64,000 nt of DNA. It comes from an uncultured Clostridia bacterium (GTDB lineage Bacteria; Bacillota; Clostridia; Christensenellales; CAG-314). The translations under genes were made by a program, and so were the position numbers. This document shows, piece after piece, positions 50,681 through 58,914 of the stretch. The notes under the pieces are model-generated. The model saw only the letters and a list, made by a program, of their open reading frames with translations, ran no database searches and was not told where the DNA came from. Position 1 is the stretch's first letter; every line of letters starts with the position of its first letter. Location: contig CAMRUG010000004.1 in assembly GCA_947053925.1 (NCBI GenBank), positions 1-64,000 of the forward strand, written 5' to 3'.

Positions 50681-51223
50681 TTGGATAAAATTATAGAACA
50701 GGCTAAATGCGGCAACCAACTTGCAATAGAACAGATATCGGCGCAGTACAAGGGACTTATTCGATCTTACGCCAACAAGTTTTATCTTGTCGGCGGCGAC
50801 AAAGAAGATTTACTGCAGGAAGGTATGTTGGGGTTGTATTTTGCGGTAATAAACTACGACGAAGAAAAGGGAAGTTTCCCCGCTTTTGTAGAATTGTGCG
50901 TGTTACGTCAGATACTGGACGCTGTTAAGCGCGATAACGGCGCAAAAAACAAGCCGTTATATAATTACGTCGATATAGACGAAGTGCGTAACGTAATTAC
51001 GGATTCGTCTACTCCGCTGGAAAATCTGCTGCGTAAAGAACACGCCGAAAGAGTAGCGCAAATAATCGAAACCAAATTAACTCCTACCGAAAAACAGGTA
51101 ATCAAACTTTTTTCGGAAGGGTACAGTTACGAAGACATATCGGAAAAATTAGGAAAAAGTTACAAGGCGGTAGACGGCGCGCTTCAACGCGCCCGCAAAA
51201 AACTGTTGGTAACTAAGGAGTAG
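50681..51223 (+). CDS. sigH: SigH-like RNA polymerase sigma factor
   Basis: A 180-residue sigma-70 protein with region 2 (YKGLIRSYANKFYLVGGDKEDLLQEGMLGLYFAVINYDEEKGSFPAF) and region 4 (LTPTEKQVIKLFSEGYSYEDISEKLGKSYKAVDGALQRARKKL). The start is a TTG at 50681 with CGGGGAT upstream. The position after rlmB is the same as that of sigH in Bacillus and Clostridium, where it controls transition-state and sporulation genes. Shorter than B. subtilis SigH (218), so the identity rests partly on synteny. Confidence 0.82.
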   Translation: MDKIIEQAKCGNQLAIEQISAQYKGLIRSYANKFYLVGGDKEDLLQEGMLGLYFAVINYDEEKGSFPAFVELCVLRQILDAVKRDNGAKNKPLYNYVDIDEVRNVITDSSTPLENLLRKEHAERVAQIIETKLTPTEKQVIKLFSEGYSYEDISEKLGKSYKAVDGALQRARKKLLVTKE

Positions 51224-51225
51224 AA

Positions 51226-52722
51226 ATGAATTACGTTGCATTATACCGTAAATACCGTCCGCAGATTTTTGACGACGTTATAGGGCAAGACCATATAATA
51301 AATACTTTGCGTAACCAAATATTAAAGGACAAGGTGTCTCACGCCTATCTGTTTACGGGTACCCGCGGAACGGGTAAAACGACCACGGCAAAAATTTTCG
51401 CCCGTGCGGTAAACTGTTCCGATGCCAAACAGCATAACGGCAATCCCTGCGGCAAATGCGCCGTTTGCAAGGACGCAGGACAAGCTAATCTCGATATTAT
51501 CGAAATGGACGCCGCAAGCAATAACGGCGTGGATTATGCAAGAGATATCCGCGAAAAAGTACAGTTTCCGCCTATTAACGGCAAATACAAAGTGTATATA
51601 ATCGACGAGGTTCATATGCTGTCGCAGGGTGCGTTTAACGCCTTGCTAAAAACACTGGAGGAGCCTCCCGCTCACGCGCTGTTTATTTTGTGTACGACCG
51701 AAGTTCACAAAATTCCCGCAACGATTTTGTCCCGTTGTATGCGTTTTGATTTCAGGCTTGTGCCTACTGCTACGCTTGCCGAACATATTGCAAAAATCTA
51801 CGATAAAGAAGGCAAAAAATACGAAAAGGAAGCGGTATTTTCAATTGCGCAGGCGGGCGAAGGAAGCGTCAGAGACAGCGTTTCGATAGCGGACAGATGC
51901 CTGTCGGTATCGAGCGGTAAACTGACTTATAACGACGTTTTGCAGGTATTGGGAGTGTCTTCTAAAAACAGCGTTTCGGCTTTGTGCGACGCTATTTTAG
52001 ATGCAAGGGTAGGCGATATACTTACAGAAATAAACAATGCCGTAAACAGCGGTAAGGACGTTGCCCGTCTTTCCAAAGACGTATCGCTTTATATGCGCGA
52101 CTTGCTGATGGTAAAGGAGTGCGCAAATGCAAATGCGGCGCTGTGCTTGCCTTCCGACGCTTACGAAAAACTTGTAAGAACGGCAGAAAAAATTACTCTT
52201 AAAAAACTTCTTTATGCAATAGACGTATTTGTTGGTCTGGATAGTAAGTTGAAATATGCCCTGTCTCCGCTTGTAACGCTGGAAGCCGCGGCATTAAAAG
52301 TTGCCTGTAGCTCCGGCGAAGTGGACGTTGACGGGTTGGATAAGCGTATAACGCGTTTAGAACAGTTGCCGCAAAATATTTCGGCGGAAAACCAAAGCGT
52401 ATTTATCGTTGACAAACGCAATGCAAAATCAATTTGGAAAGGCGTAAAACTGTCGCTGTCAGGTAAAAATATGCCGCTGTTAAGCGGTGTATGGAGCGAA
52501 GTGCGCGTTAATTTCGATCAGGATAACAGTTTTATCGTTACGGCACCCAAAGGCGCATATATGCTTATCGATATGGAATATAAGCAGATTTTGTTAAAGG
52601 AAATTTCCAAGTTTTGCGACAATAGCGTAACTTTTGTGTGCGAAGAAAAAATAAGCGAAAGCGACCTTGACAGACAACTTAAAAATTTGGGCAGAGATGT
52701 CCGCTTTGATACAAAAAAATAA
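51226..52722 (+). CDS. dnaX: DNA polymerase III subunits gamma/tau
   Basis: The clamp-loader ATPase of 498 residues: FTGTRGTGKTTTAKIFARAVNC is the Walker A with following Cys zinc site (CSDAKQHNGNPCGKCAVC), IIDEVHMLSQGAFNALLKTLEEPP is the Walker B region, and LSRCMRFDFR is the SRC motif. The C-terminal 140 residues are the tau-like region. No frameshift signal for a short gamma form was noticed. CTAAGGAG precedes the ATG. It is followed by ybaB and recR, the standard Firmicute order. Confidence 0.96.
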   Translation: MNYVALYRKYRPQIFDDVIGQDHIINTLRNQILKDKVSHAYLFTGTRGTGKTTTAKIFARAVNCSDAKQHNGNPCGKCAVCKDAGQANLDIIEMDAASNNGVDYARDIREKVQFPPINGKYKVYIIDEVHMLSQGAFNALLKTLEEPPAHALFILCTTEVHKIPATILSRCMRFDFRLVPTATLAEHIAKIYDKEGKKYEKEAVFSIAQAGEGSVRDSVSIADRCLSVSSGKLTYNDVLQVLGVSSKNSVSALCDAILDARVGDILTEINNAVNSGKDVARLSKDVSLYMRDLLMVKECANANAALCLPSDAYEKLVRTAEKITLKKLLYAIDVFVGLDSKLKYALSPLVTLEAAALKVACSSGEVDVDGLDKRITRLEQLPQNISAENQSVFIVDKRNAKSIWKGVKLSLSGKNMPLLSGVWSEVRVNFDQDNSFIVTAPKGAYMLIDMEYKQILLKEISKFCDNSVTFVCEEKISESDLDRQLKNLGRDVRFDTKK

Positions 52723-52740
52723 ACAGGGAGATATATTGTT

Positions 52741-53097
52741 ATGGGAAATAAATACGGTTATAATGGTGCAGGCGGAAACGGCGGCGGCTTTGGCGGCGGC
52801 GGAATGCAAAACTTGATGAAACAAGCTCAGCAAATGCAGCAAAAGTTGGCGGAAGCGCAGCAGCAGTTGGAAGAATTGGAAGTTACGGGCAGCGCAAGCG
52901 GCGGAATGGTGCAGGTTACGGTCAACGGCAAAAAGACGGTTTTGTCGGTTAACATAAAACCCGAAGCGTGCGACCCCGACGACGCGGAAATGCTGGAAGA
53001 CCTTGTTATGGCGGCAATCTCCGATGCGTATTCTAAGGCGCAGGAAGAAGAAGACAGAATTATGGCTCCCTTTGCCGCAATGAAAGGACTTTTATAA
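52741..53097 (+). CDS. ebfC: YbaB/EbfC nucleoid-associated protein
   Basis: The 118-residue protein has a glycine-rich N-terminus and the core MQNLMKQAQQMQQKLAEAQQQLEELEVTGSASGGMVQVTVNGKKTVLSVNIKP of YbaB proteins, which bind DNA as tweezer-like dimers. It is co-transcribed between dnaX and recR. The Gly-rich extension of about 20 residues is longer than in E. coli. Confidence 0.94.
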   Translation: MGNKYGYNGAGGNGGGFGGGGMQNLMKQAQQMQQKLAEAQQQLEELEVTGSASGGMVQVTVNGKKTVLSVNIKPEACDPDDAEMLEDLVMAAISDAYSKAQEEEDRIMAPFAAMKGLL

Positions 53098-53098
53098 T

Positions 53099-53689
53099 AT
53101 GCCTAATTATATCGAGCCTATCGAAAAACTTATCCGTCAGTTGACCAAACTTCCGGGTGTAGGTTCTAAAACTGCACAGAGGTACGCTCTGACGGTATTG
53201 TCGATGTCTGACGAAGAGGCGAAGGCATTTGCCGAAGCGGTAATCGACGCTAAGGAAAACGTTAAAATTTGTTCCGTTTGCGGTAACTATACGGACAAAG
53301 ACCCTTGCCATATTTGCAACACGCGCGATAATTCGGTTATTTGCGTGGTGCAGGAGGCCAAGGACGTACTGGCTATCGAAAGATTGGGAGAATACAAGGG
53401 CGTTTATCACGTTTTGGGAGGAGTATTAAATCCGCTCAAAGGTATAGGACGCGACGATTTGCGTTTTGCCGAGTTGTTCAAGCGTTTGGCAGGCAACGTC
53501 AGCGAAGTTATTCTTGCCACCGATACGTCGGCAGAAGGCGAAGCCACGGCAACTTACATAGCGCGGTACGTCAAACAGTACGGCGTAAAGGTAACGCGTC
53601 TTGCTCAGGGGATTTCTATCGGGAGCGAATTGCAATATGCGGACGAGGTTACTTTGTCGCGCGCATTTACCAACCGTAAGGAACTGTGA
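53099..53689 (+). CDS. recR: Recombination protein RecR
   Basis: RecR loads RecA with RecF and RecO at gaps. The 196-residue protein has the HhH start LIRQLTKLPGVGSKTAQRYAL, the zinc finger CSVCGNYTDKDPCHIC, the TOPRIM-like domain (VICVVQEAKDVLAIERLG, ILATDTSAEGEATATYIARY) and RLAQGISIGSELQYADEVTLSRAF with GSELQYAD at the end. The stop of ybaB lies one base before the ATG. Confidence 0.96.
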   Translation: MPNYIEPIEKLIRQLTKLPGVGSKTAQRYALTVLSMSDEEAKAFAEAVIDAKENVKICSVCGNYTDKDPCHICNTRDNSVICVVQEAKDVLAIERLGEYKGVYHVLGGVLNPLKGIGRDDLRFAELFKRLAGNVSEVILATDTSAEGEATATYIARYVKQYGVKVTRLAQGISIGSELQYADEVTLSRAFTNRKEL

Positions 53690-53738
53690 ACTACGCTATA
53701 TGTCTAATGCCGCAGAGTTTTGGTGCGGTAAGATAATT

Positions 53739-53987
53739 ATGAGATTAGATAAATTTTTAAAAGTATCGCGTATATTAAAACGGCGTACTGTCGCGCAAGA
53801 TGCGGCAAACGGCGGAAAAGTGGACGTGAACGGACGTCCTGCAAAGCCTGCTTGTCAACTTAAAGTGGGCGATTTGGTGCGCGTGCATTTTGCTACGGCA
53901 GACCTTACTTTCAGAGTTAAAATGCTCAAAGAAACTGTCAAAAAAGACGAGGCCGCCGATATGTATGAAATTGTAATTGACGAATAA
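53739..53987 (+). CDS. rqcP: S4-domain RNA-binding protein, RqcP-like
   Basis: The start is the ATG at 53739 (MRLDKFLKVSRILKRRTVAQDAANGG); the track ORF extends upstream through recR. At 82 residues it matches the S4-domain protein YabO/RqcP of B. subtilis, including the KKDEAADMYEIV C-terminus. RqcP works with RqcH in adding Ala tails to peptides on stalled 50S subunits. The ribosome binding site is weak (GGTAAG). It overlaps ispDF by one base (TAATG). Confidence 0.88.
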   Translation: MRLDKFLKVSRILKRRTVAQDAANGGKVDVNGRPAKPACQLKVGDLVRVHFATADLTFRVKMLKETVKKDEAADMYEIVIDE

Positions 53988-55048
53988 TGAAAAGCGCAAT
54001 AATAGTAGCCGCAGGAAGTTCGACTCGATTCGGCGGTAATAAACTGAACGAAAAAATAGCAGGTAAAACCGTACTTGAACGCTCGGTGGATATTTTCCGC
54101 GGAATTTCAGACGAAATAATCGTTGTAGGCGATTACGAAATAGAGGGCGCAGTATGCGTTAAAGGCGGCGCAACGCGGTTCGATTCGGTATTAAACGGAC
54201 TTAACGCGGTATCGGAGAACTGCGATATCGTAGCAATACACGACGGCGCGCGCCCGTATGCTTCTAAGCAACTGGTACTTAACCTGTTTGCCGAGTGCGA
54301 GCAGTACGGCAGCGCAGTGCCATCCTTGCCTATAACGGATACGGTTTGGCGCAAAACGCAGGGCGGACTCTCTCAGCCTAAACGCGACGATTTGCTTTCC
54401 GTTCAAACGCCGCAGGTGTTTTCCTGCTCAAAACTCCGTTACGCTTTTGCGAACGCTGACCGTAAATATACGGACGAAAGCGGTTTGTTTTACGTAACGT
54501 ACGGAGAGGTGCATTTTGTTGACGGCGAACGCGGCAATATCAAAATAACGTACAAGGACGATTTGCCCGATTACAGGGTGGGCGTAGGCTTTGACGTTCA
54601 CGCTTTTACGGAAGGACAAGGCGTAATTCTCGGCGGAGTAACAATCCCGTTTGATAAAAAGTTACAGGGACATTCCGACGCCGACGTACTGTGCCACGCA
54701 ATTTCCGACGCCGTATTGTCCGCTTCCGACAACAAGGATATCGGACATCAATTTCCTGATACCGACTCCAAATATAAGGGCGCAAACAGTATGCAGTTGC
54801 TTGCTGCTTGCGTTGATTTGGTAAATAAACGCGGATATTGTGTAGTAAATGTTTCGGCAGTGATTATTTGTCAGTTGCCTAAAATGTCGCCGTATATCGA
54901 TTCGATGTCGGCTAGTTTGGCAAACGTATTAAAGACAGACAAAACCTGCGTAAACTTGTCTGCAACTACAACCGAACATTTGGGCGCGCTCGGCAACGGC
55001 GACGGCATAGCGGTACAGGCACAGGCTTTGCTTAGAAGAATAAATTGA
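53987..55048 (+). CDS. ispDF: Bifunctional IspD/IspF of the MEP pathway
   Basis: The 353-residue protein fuses two enzymes of isoprenoid synthesis. Residues 1-195 are IspD (IIVAAGSSTRFGGNKLNEKIAGKTVLER; AIHDGARPYAS; DDLLSVQTPQVF), the 4-diphosphocytidyl-methylerythritol synthase. Residues about 197-353 are IspF (VGVGFDVHAFTEGQGVILGGV; LQGHSDADVLCHAISDAVLSA; DIGHQFPDTDSKYKGANS), the cyclodiphosphate synthase, with metal ligands in FDVH and in HSDAD. The IspE step between them is not encoded here. Such fusions are known in other bacteria and bypass the need for channeling partners. Confidence 0.94.
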   Translation: MKSAIIVAAGSSTRFGGNKLNEKIAGKTVLERSVDIFRGISDEIIVVGDYEIEGAVCVKGGATRFDSVLNGLNAVSENCDIVAIHDGARPYASKQLVLNLFAECEQYGSAVPSLPITDTVWRKTQGGLSQPKRDDLLSVQTPQVFSCSKLRYAFANADRKYTDESGLFYVTYGEVHFVDGERGNIKITYKDDLPDYRVGVGFDVHAFTEGQGVILGGVTIPFDKKLQGHSDADVLCHAISDAVLSASDNKDIGHQFPDTDSKYKGANSMQLLAACVDLVNKRGYCVVNVSAVIICQLPKMSPYIDSMSASLANVLKTDKTCVNLSATTTEHLGALGNGDGIAVQAQALLRRIN

Positions 55049-55085
55049 AAGGTTAATTTTTAATAAATTAGAACAGAGGTTATAT

Positions 55086-55598
55086 ATGAAAATTAAAGAT
55101 AAGAAGATTGTCTGTTTGGTAATATTAGGCGTATCGATAGTGTCGTTGCTTTCTGCTATTGTTTCAGGTTTTGTTGCAGGAATAGTAGATTTAGCGAGCG
55201 ATATAAAATATTTAATAAAAGAGGGAAGTTCATCTTATATGTTGCTTTCTATTGCCACTTTGTTGCAAGTATTCTGCGGTGCGGCGTTTGCGGCGGTATT
55301 TTTCTTTTGTAAAAAGAAACGCAATGTAGTAAATATAGTACTTTCTGCGACTCTTGCGGGATTGTTCTTTATTTTTAATACGGTATTCGGAATTATAGAT
55401 TATTTTTCCGGTGCTTACAACTCTTGCATGTCATACATTTCAATTTGTCTTACCTTAATCGTTTCATCTGTAATTATGATTGTGTCGGACAGACTTGTAA
55501 GAAAATATAACGCAGATATTGCTGAAGCAATGGTAAATCCGCAAAACGGTCAGCCGAATTTAAATAACGGAAGTTCAGATTCTGACAAAAACAATTAA
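55086..55598 (+). CDS. Membrane protein with four helices, unknown
   Basis: The 170-residue protein has four hydrophobic segments (about 9-33, 54-74, 85-107 and 118-137), a cytosolic N-terminus rich in Lys and an Asn-rich polar tail. AACAGAGG precedes the ATG. No motif is recognised. It is probably the last gene of the operon or an independent unit, followed by a terminator. Confidence 0.7.
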   Translation: MKIKDKKIVCLVILGVSIVSLLSAIVSGFVAGIVDLASDIKYLIKEGSSSYMLLSIATLLQVFCGAAFAAVFFFCKKKRNVVNIVLSATLAGLFFIFNTVFGIIDYFSGAYNSCMSYISICLTLIVSSVIMIVSDRLVRKYNADIAEAMVNPQNGQPNLNNGSSDSDKNN

Positions 55599-55612
55599 AA
55601 GTAATAATATGT

Positions 55613-55650
55613 AAAAACAGCGTCGTTTTAGTTTTCGACGCTGTTTTTGT
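55613..55650 (+). terminator. Terminator after the membrane protein gene
   Basis: AAAAACAGCGTCG and CGACGCTGTTTTT form a perfect 13-bp stem with a 10-base loop and T residues. Confidence 0.8.
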
Positions 55651-55860
55651 ATGCCGATTTGTTCATAATTACTCCGCGGAGAGCGTCCGAACCCGACAAA
55701 GCGTTATTAAGAGCAAACAAACCGTTTGCCGTTTTGACCTTAAAATGTCGGGTAGAGTATAATTCTCTATTTCACAAAAATAGTATTTCTTTGCCTTTTG
55801 AAGAGGCTTTTAAACAAAGATTTTTTTATTGTCGATTCGAGGCGCGGAACAGGATTTGCT

Positions 55861-56361
55861 TTAATCGGAATAAGTTTTTAACATTTCTTTCAGTTTTTCA
55901 AGATGCAATTCTTCGTCTATAATAATGCGCTGAATGATTGCTTCAACCTGTTCGTTCTCGAGAATAAACAGCATTTTTTTGTATGTGGCTATTGCTTCCA
56001 ACTCTCCGCCTATATCGTCCATAAGCATTTTTTGCGGAGTTTTGGACTGCGATACTGTTGACGTACTAAAGTAGGTGCGCGTGTTAGGGCATTGAATGAA
56101 TTTTGGGTCTACGCCGAGTTTAAGCATTGCTTCTCCCAAAATGTCCAAATGTTTCATTTCGGCTATCGCTATACCCATCAAGGTGTCGGCGTAATCTTTG
56201 TTAATGTCTCCGAAATAAAAGTGGTGGTATGTATACTGCAAAATTGCCGTCAATTCGCTTTTGAGCGTTGCGTAAGCAAAAGATATTATTTGTCCGCTGC
56301 GCACGTCTTTTACTAAATATTCTGTTGACGGATACGGAAGATTGGCTATAAGCGGTTTCAT
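55861..56361 (-). CDS. Ferritin-like di-iron protein
   Basis: The 166-residue protein has the four-helix ferritin-like pattern: an early E in LKSELTAILQYTYHH, IAEMKHLDILGEAM (ExxH), DDIGGELEAIATYKKM and DEELHLEKLKEM (ExxH), the metal ligands of a di-iron site as in bacterioferritin and rubrerythrin-like proteins. There is no C-terminal rubredoxin domain. CTAAGGAGAA precedes the ATG. A role in iron or peroxide handling is likely but the exact reaction is unknown. Confidence 0.82.
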   Translation of the reverse strand: MKPLIANLPYPSTEYLVKDVRSGQIISFAYATLKSELTAILQYTYHHFYFGDINKDYADTLMGIAIAEMKHLDILGEAMLKLGVDPKFIQCPNTRTYFSTSTVSQSKTPQKMLMDDIGGELEAIATYKKMLFILENEQVEAIIQRIIIDEELHLEKLKEMLKTYSD

Positions 56362-56566
56362 AAATTCTCCTTATTGTCTGCTTCAATGTATGCGGTATTT
56401 TACGGCGTTGTTAATATTATTTATATCGTTTTTTGTCTGACGCGCAATGTAATTAAATTCTGATTTTTCAATGCGTTAGTCTTGCACAGAATCGGAAGTT
56501 GTCTGTATTTACGGAGTCCTTTGTGATTTTGAATAAAACACAAAATTATCAAGCGGCGGCAAATTT

Positions 56567-57661
56567 ATGCAAATTGCAGTGTCGCAAATACTTTTTGACG
56601 CATATTGTGTTTGTATGAAAACACTTTCCGTAACTCTTATATGTAAAAACGAACAGGACAATTTAAAACGTCTGTTGCCAACGCTGGATTTTGCAGACGA
56701 AATTATTGTGGTTGATACAGGTTCCGATGACGGCACGGTTGAGACAGCCCAAGATTACGGCTGTATTGTCGGCTATTTTAAATGGCGCGACGATTTTGCC
56801 GCCGCGCGCAATTACGCTATAAATTTGGCAAGCGGCGACTATGTAATGTGGCTTGACGCAGACGACGCTGTGAGTAAATCTCTTGCGCGTGAAATCGAAC
56901 GGTGGAAACAAGACGGAAGCGATACTGCCGATACATATTACATAAAGTACCGAATGGGAACGAATTCCGATTTTTGGTTTTGGCGCGAACGCATTTTAAA
57001 AAGGTGCTCGAAATGCCGTTTTAAAGGTTTTATTCACGAAGCAATAGTGCCGTTCGGACAATCAAAGTATTTAAATGCCGAAATTATACACACGTCATCT
57101 GTCAGCCACGAAAAGCGCAATCTGGAAATTTACAGGAAAGCGGCAGAAAGCGGACGGCGTTTTTTCTTGCGCGATAAATATTATTTTGCGCGCACTCTTA
57201 CCGAAAACGGCTTGTTTGCCGAAGCAGAACACTTGTTAAACGATTTCCGCATAAATCCGCGCGCTTATGCTCCCGACCGTGCAGACGCGTGTAAACTGTT
57301 AGCACGACAGTATTTGTCGGATAGTAAAAGTAAACAGGCGTTAAACGTATTGATATACGGAACAAAAATTCTTCCGCCCGATTCGGAAACGTGCTGTTTA
57401 ATAGGCGATTGCTATTTTGCCGACGGAAAATATTTGTATGCCGCGCAGTGGTACGAATACGCAAATATAAGCAAAATTCAGTACGGATTTGTAAACGATT
57501 ATTACAAGAGCTTTTATCCCGATATTCAGTTGTCCGTTTGTTACTATAGGCTCGGAAATTACGGTAAGGCGCAGTTTTATCACAGAGTTGCAAAGGCAAT
57601 AAACCCTAAGCATCCGTCTGTTATCGCCAACGACAAATTCTTTCAAAACAAAAAGAAGTAA
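56567..57661 (+). CDS. Family 2 glycosyltransferase with TPR-like tail
   Basis: The GT2 domain starts at MKTLSVTLICKNEQDNLKRLLPTLDFADEIIVVDTGSDDGTVETAQ and has the DxD-like WLDADDAVS, then FKGFIHEAIVP. The last 160 residues are helical repeats of the TPR type (ACKLLARQYLSDSKSKQALNVLIYG; YLYAAQWYEYANI). This layout is shared by SunS-like and beta-glycosyltransferases. The ORF begins at 56567 with a weak GGCGG signal; the internal ATG at 56615 begins the conserved domain but has no ribosome binding site, so the start is uncertain. Sugar donor and acceptor are unknown. Confidence 0.86.
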   Translation: MQIAVSQILFDAYCVCMKTLSVTLICKNEQDNLKRLLPTLDFADEIIVVDTGSDDGTVETAQDYGCIVGYFKWRDDFAAARNYAINLASGDYVMWLDADDAVSKSLAREIERWKQDGSDTADTYYIKYRMGTNSDFWFWRERILKRCSKCRFKGFIHEAIVPFGQSKYLNAEIIHTSSVSHEKRNLEIYRKAAESGRRFFLRDKYYFARTLTENGLFAEAEHLLNDFRINPRAYAPDRADACKLLARQYLSDSKSKQALNVLIYGTKILPPDSETCCLIGDCYFADGKYLYAAQWYEYANISKIQYGFVNDYYKSFYPDIQLSVCYYRLGNYGKAQFYHRVAKAINPKHPSVIANDKFFQNKKK

Positions 57662-57763
57662 CAGTGTAAAAAATAACAATTTTCAGTTAAAAAATTTAAT
57701 GCTTACTGCGGATACCGCAAAAGCGTTATATACTAAGTAAATATAAAAACCTTCCTAACTTTT

Positions 57764-57800
57764 ATATCCGTCCGAAATTGAATTTTCGGGCGGATATTTT
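57764..57800 (+). terminator. Terminator after the glycosyltransferase gene
   Basis: ATATCCGTCCGAAA and TTTCGGGCGGATAT with one G-U pair and a 6-base loop, then TTTT. Confidence 0.75.
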
Positions 57801-58011
57801 GTCATCCTTTCGCTACACAACTTGTCGGTTGCAGTCTGTAATCTTAAAGTTGAGCATTGCGAGAGTATGGACAAATGTTAAGTCTTTATCTTCTAATTTA
57901 CTCAACTCCGCTCACAAGCGATGACACATTTTTCTTGTCGTCCTTACGCAACAAAAATTGTCGAGCCGCTGGTAAGCGAAGACAATTTTTATTATTTTAA
58001 ATACATTAAGA
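57801..58011. repeat. Spacer with hairpins and AAGCGA-type short repeats
   Basis: AAAAATTGTC (57953-57962) pairs perfectly with GACAATTTTT (57981-57990); the loop itself has CGCT/AGCG pairing, a terminator-like hairpin. The motif AAGCGAWGACA..ATTTTT occurs at about 57917 and 57974, and a similar GAGCGAAGAAACGTTTTT at about 58951, so this is a small dispersed repeat in the region. No gene. Confidence 0.4.
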
Positions 58012-58040
58012 TTGATATTTTCTTTTGAATGTGCTATAAT
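58012..58040 (+). promoter_or_regulatory. Promoter of the structured RNA
   Basis: TTGATA, 17 bp and TATAAT with an extended -10 (TGCTATAAT). The predicted start, about 58047, coincides with the first base of the closing stem of the RNA. Confidence 0.7.
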
Positions 58041-58046
58041 AACCTT

Positions 58047-58198
58047 GCGACGTCAATAAAATAACCCTTTTATCCTCTAATTTGGGGTACACTTCAATTA
58101 TAGAGGGCATTTTGTATTATTTTTTTTGGAAGTAGTAAAAAATTGGTAGTAATACCTGTTCTAGACTACTTCCTACGGAAAAGGGTTATTGGCGTCGC
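58047..58198 (+). ncRNA. Structured leader RNA or riboswitch-like element
   Basis: The 5' end GCGACGTCAAT and AACCCTTTT pair with AAAAGGGTT and ATTGGCGTCGC about 110 bases later, closing a long terminal stem (58046-58071 with 58179-58199, with one 4-base bulge). Inside are two hairpins: CCTCTA...TAGAGG (about 58074-58106) and GGAAGTAGT...ACTACTTCC (58128-58173). The result is a three-way junction right at the transcription start. It lies 55 bases upstream of a SLOG-family gene, with exclusive hairpins in between. It does not match a riboswitch class that I know. Confidence 0.55.
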
Positions 58199-58204
58199 AA
58201 CCAC

Positions 58205-58251
58205 GGAACGGTATTCTACGGTGCCGTTCCCGTAAGGGGCGGCATCTTTTT
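58205..58251 (+). promoter_or_regulatory. Mutually exclusive hairpins before the SLOG gene
   Basis: GGAACGG (58205-58211) pairs with CCGTTCC (58224-58230). Alternatively TGCCG (58222-58226) pairs with CGGCA (58240-58244), extended by G-U pairs, followed by TCTTTTTT, a terminator. The two cannot form together because they share CCG. AAGGGG, the probable ribosome binding site, lies in the second one. This looks like an expression platform. Confidence 0.45.
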
Positions 58252-58252
58252 T

Positions 58253-58747
58253 ATGGCAACAATCGGAAAAACTTGTTCGTGTTTCGGGCATTTCGATGTC
58301 AATATAACGGACGATTTGGTAGCAAGAACAAGGATAGAAATCGACAAAGCGGTAGCGGACGGGGTAAGGATATTCCTATTCGGCGGCAGAAGCGATTTTG
58401 ACGATTTATGCTATGATATAGTTACCGAGAAGAAGAAAGCCGAACCGCAAATTGATATAAAAAGAGTGTTTTGTTTCCCGCTTGATAAACAATTGCGAAA
58501 ACCGCCGAGATGGTTTATACGGAAAGAGTATGAGGCATTGGAATGTCCTACAAAAGACTTTGATTATTGGTACACGTCAATTTATTACCGTAATATAGCA
58601 ATGATAGATCAAAGCGATTTGATTTTGTTTTGGGTAGAGTCGCGGGAAAACAGCGGCGCTTACAAGACTTATCAATATGCGGTAAAGAAACACAAACACA
58701 TAGTCAATTTGTTTTCAAAACATTGGTATCAAGGCGCACCGCAATAA
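58253..58747 (+). CDS. SLOG-family (DprA/LOG-like) protein
   Basis: The 164-residue protein starts GKTCSCFGHFDVNITDDLVARTRIEIDKAVADGVRIFLFGGRSDFDDLCYDIVTEKKKAEPQI, an alternation of strands and helices with a FGG.SDFD loop after the second strand, as in SLOG Rossmannoid proteins (YpsA/DUF1273 type) that bind nucleotides. Later IAMIDQSDLILFWVESRENSGAYKTYQYAVKK fits the second half of the fold. Its start codon directly follows the hairpins at 58205-58251. SLOG proteins are often nucleotide sensors in conflict systems, so control by a structured RNA would be notable. Confidence 0.75.
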   Translation: MATIGKTCSCFGHFDVNITDDLVARTRIEIDKAVADGVRIFLFGGRSDFDDLCYDIVTEKKKAEPQIDIKRVFCFPLDKQLRKPPRWFIRKEYEALECPTKDFDYWYTSIYYRNIAMIDQSDLILFWVESRENSGAYKTYQYAVKKHKHIVNLFSKHWYQGAPQ

Positions 58748-58793
58748 GAACCTTATAATTTTTTTTACGTGAGCAACGCATACGTCTGTTCAG

Positions 58794-58868
58794 AAGGTCT
58801 CCGATTAAATCCGAGAACTACTGCGGTATGAGTTTCAGCCACAAGTAGACCACATTCGGTGTAGACCT
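58794..58868 (+). ncRNA. Second structured RNA candidate after the SLOG gene
   Basis: Nested pairings can be drawn: AGGTCT (58795-58800) with AGACCT (58863-58868), TCTC.GATT with AATC.GAGA in between, and CTACT with AGTAG around TGCGG/CCACA. GTAGACC occurs twice. There is no coding potential. It is followed by a strong terminator. It could be a 3' UTR structure or a processed small RNA. No family recognised. Confidence 0.35.
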
Positions 58869-58873
58869 GATAT

Positions 58874-58914
58874 AATAGCGTAGCGGCAAAATGCCGTTGC
58901 GCTATTTTTTTATT
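58874..58914 (+). terminator. Terminator of the SLOG transcript
   Basis: AATAGCGTAGCGGCA pairs with TGCCGTTGCGCTATT (two G-U pairs) and runs into seven T residues. Confidence 0.8.

Noticed and set aside
58047-58198. Retron ncRNA
   Set aside because: The long inverted ends resemble retron a1/a2 arms, but no reverse transcriptase gene is nearby.
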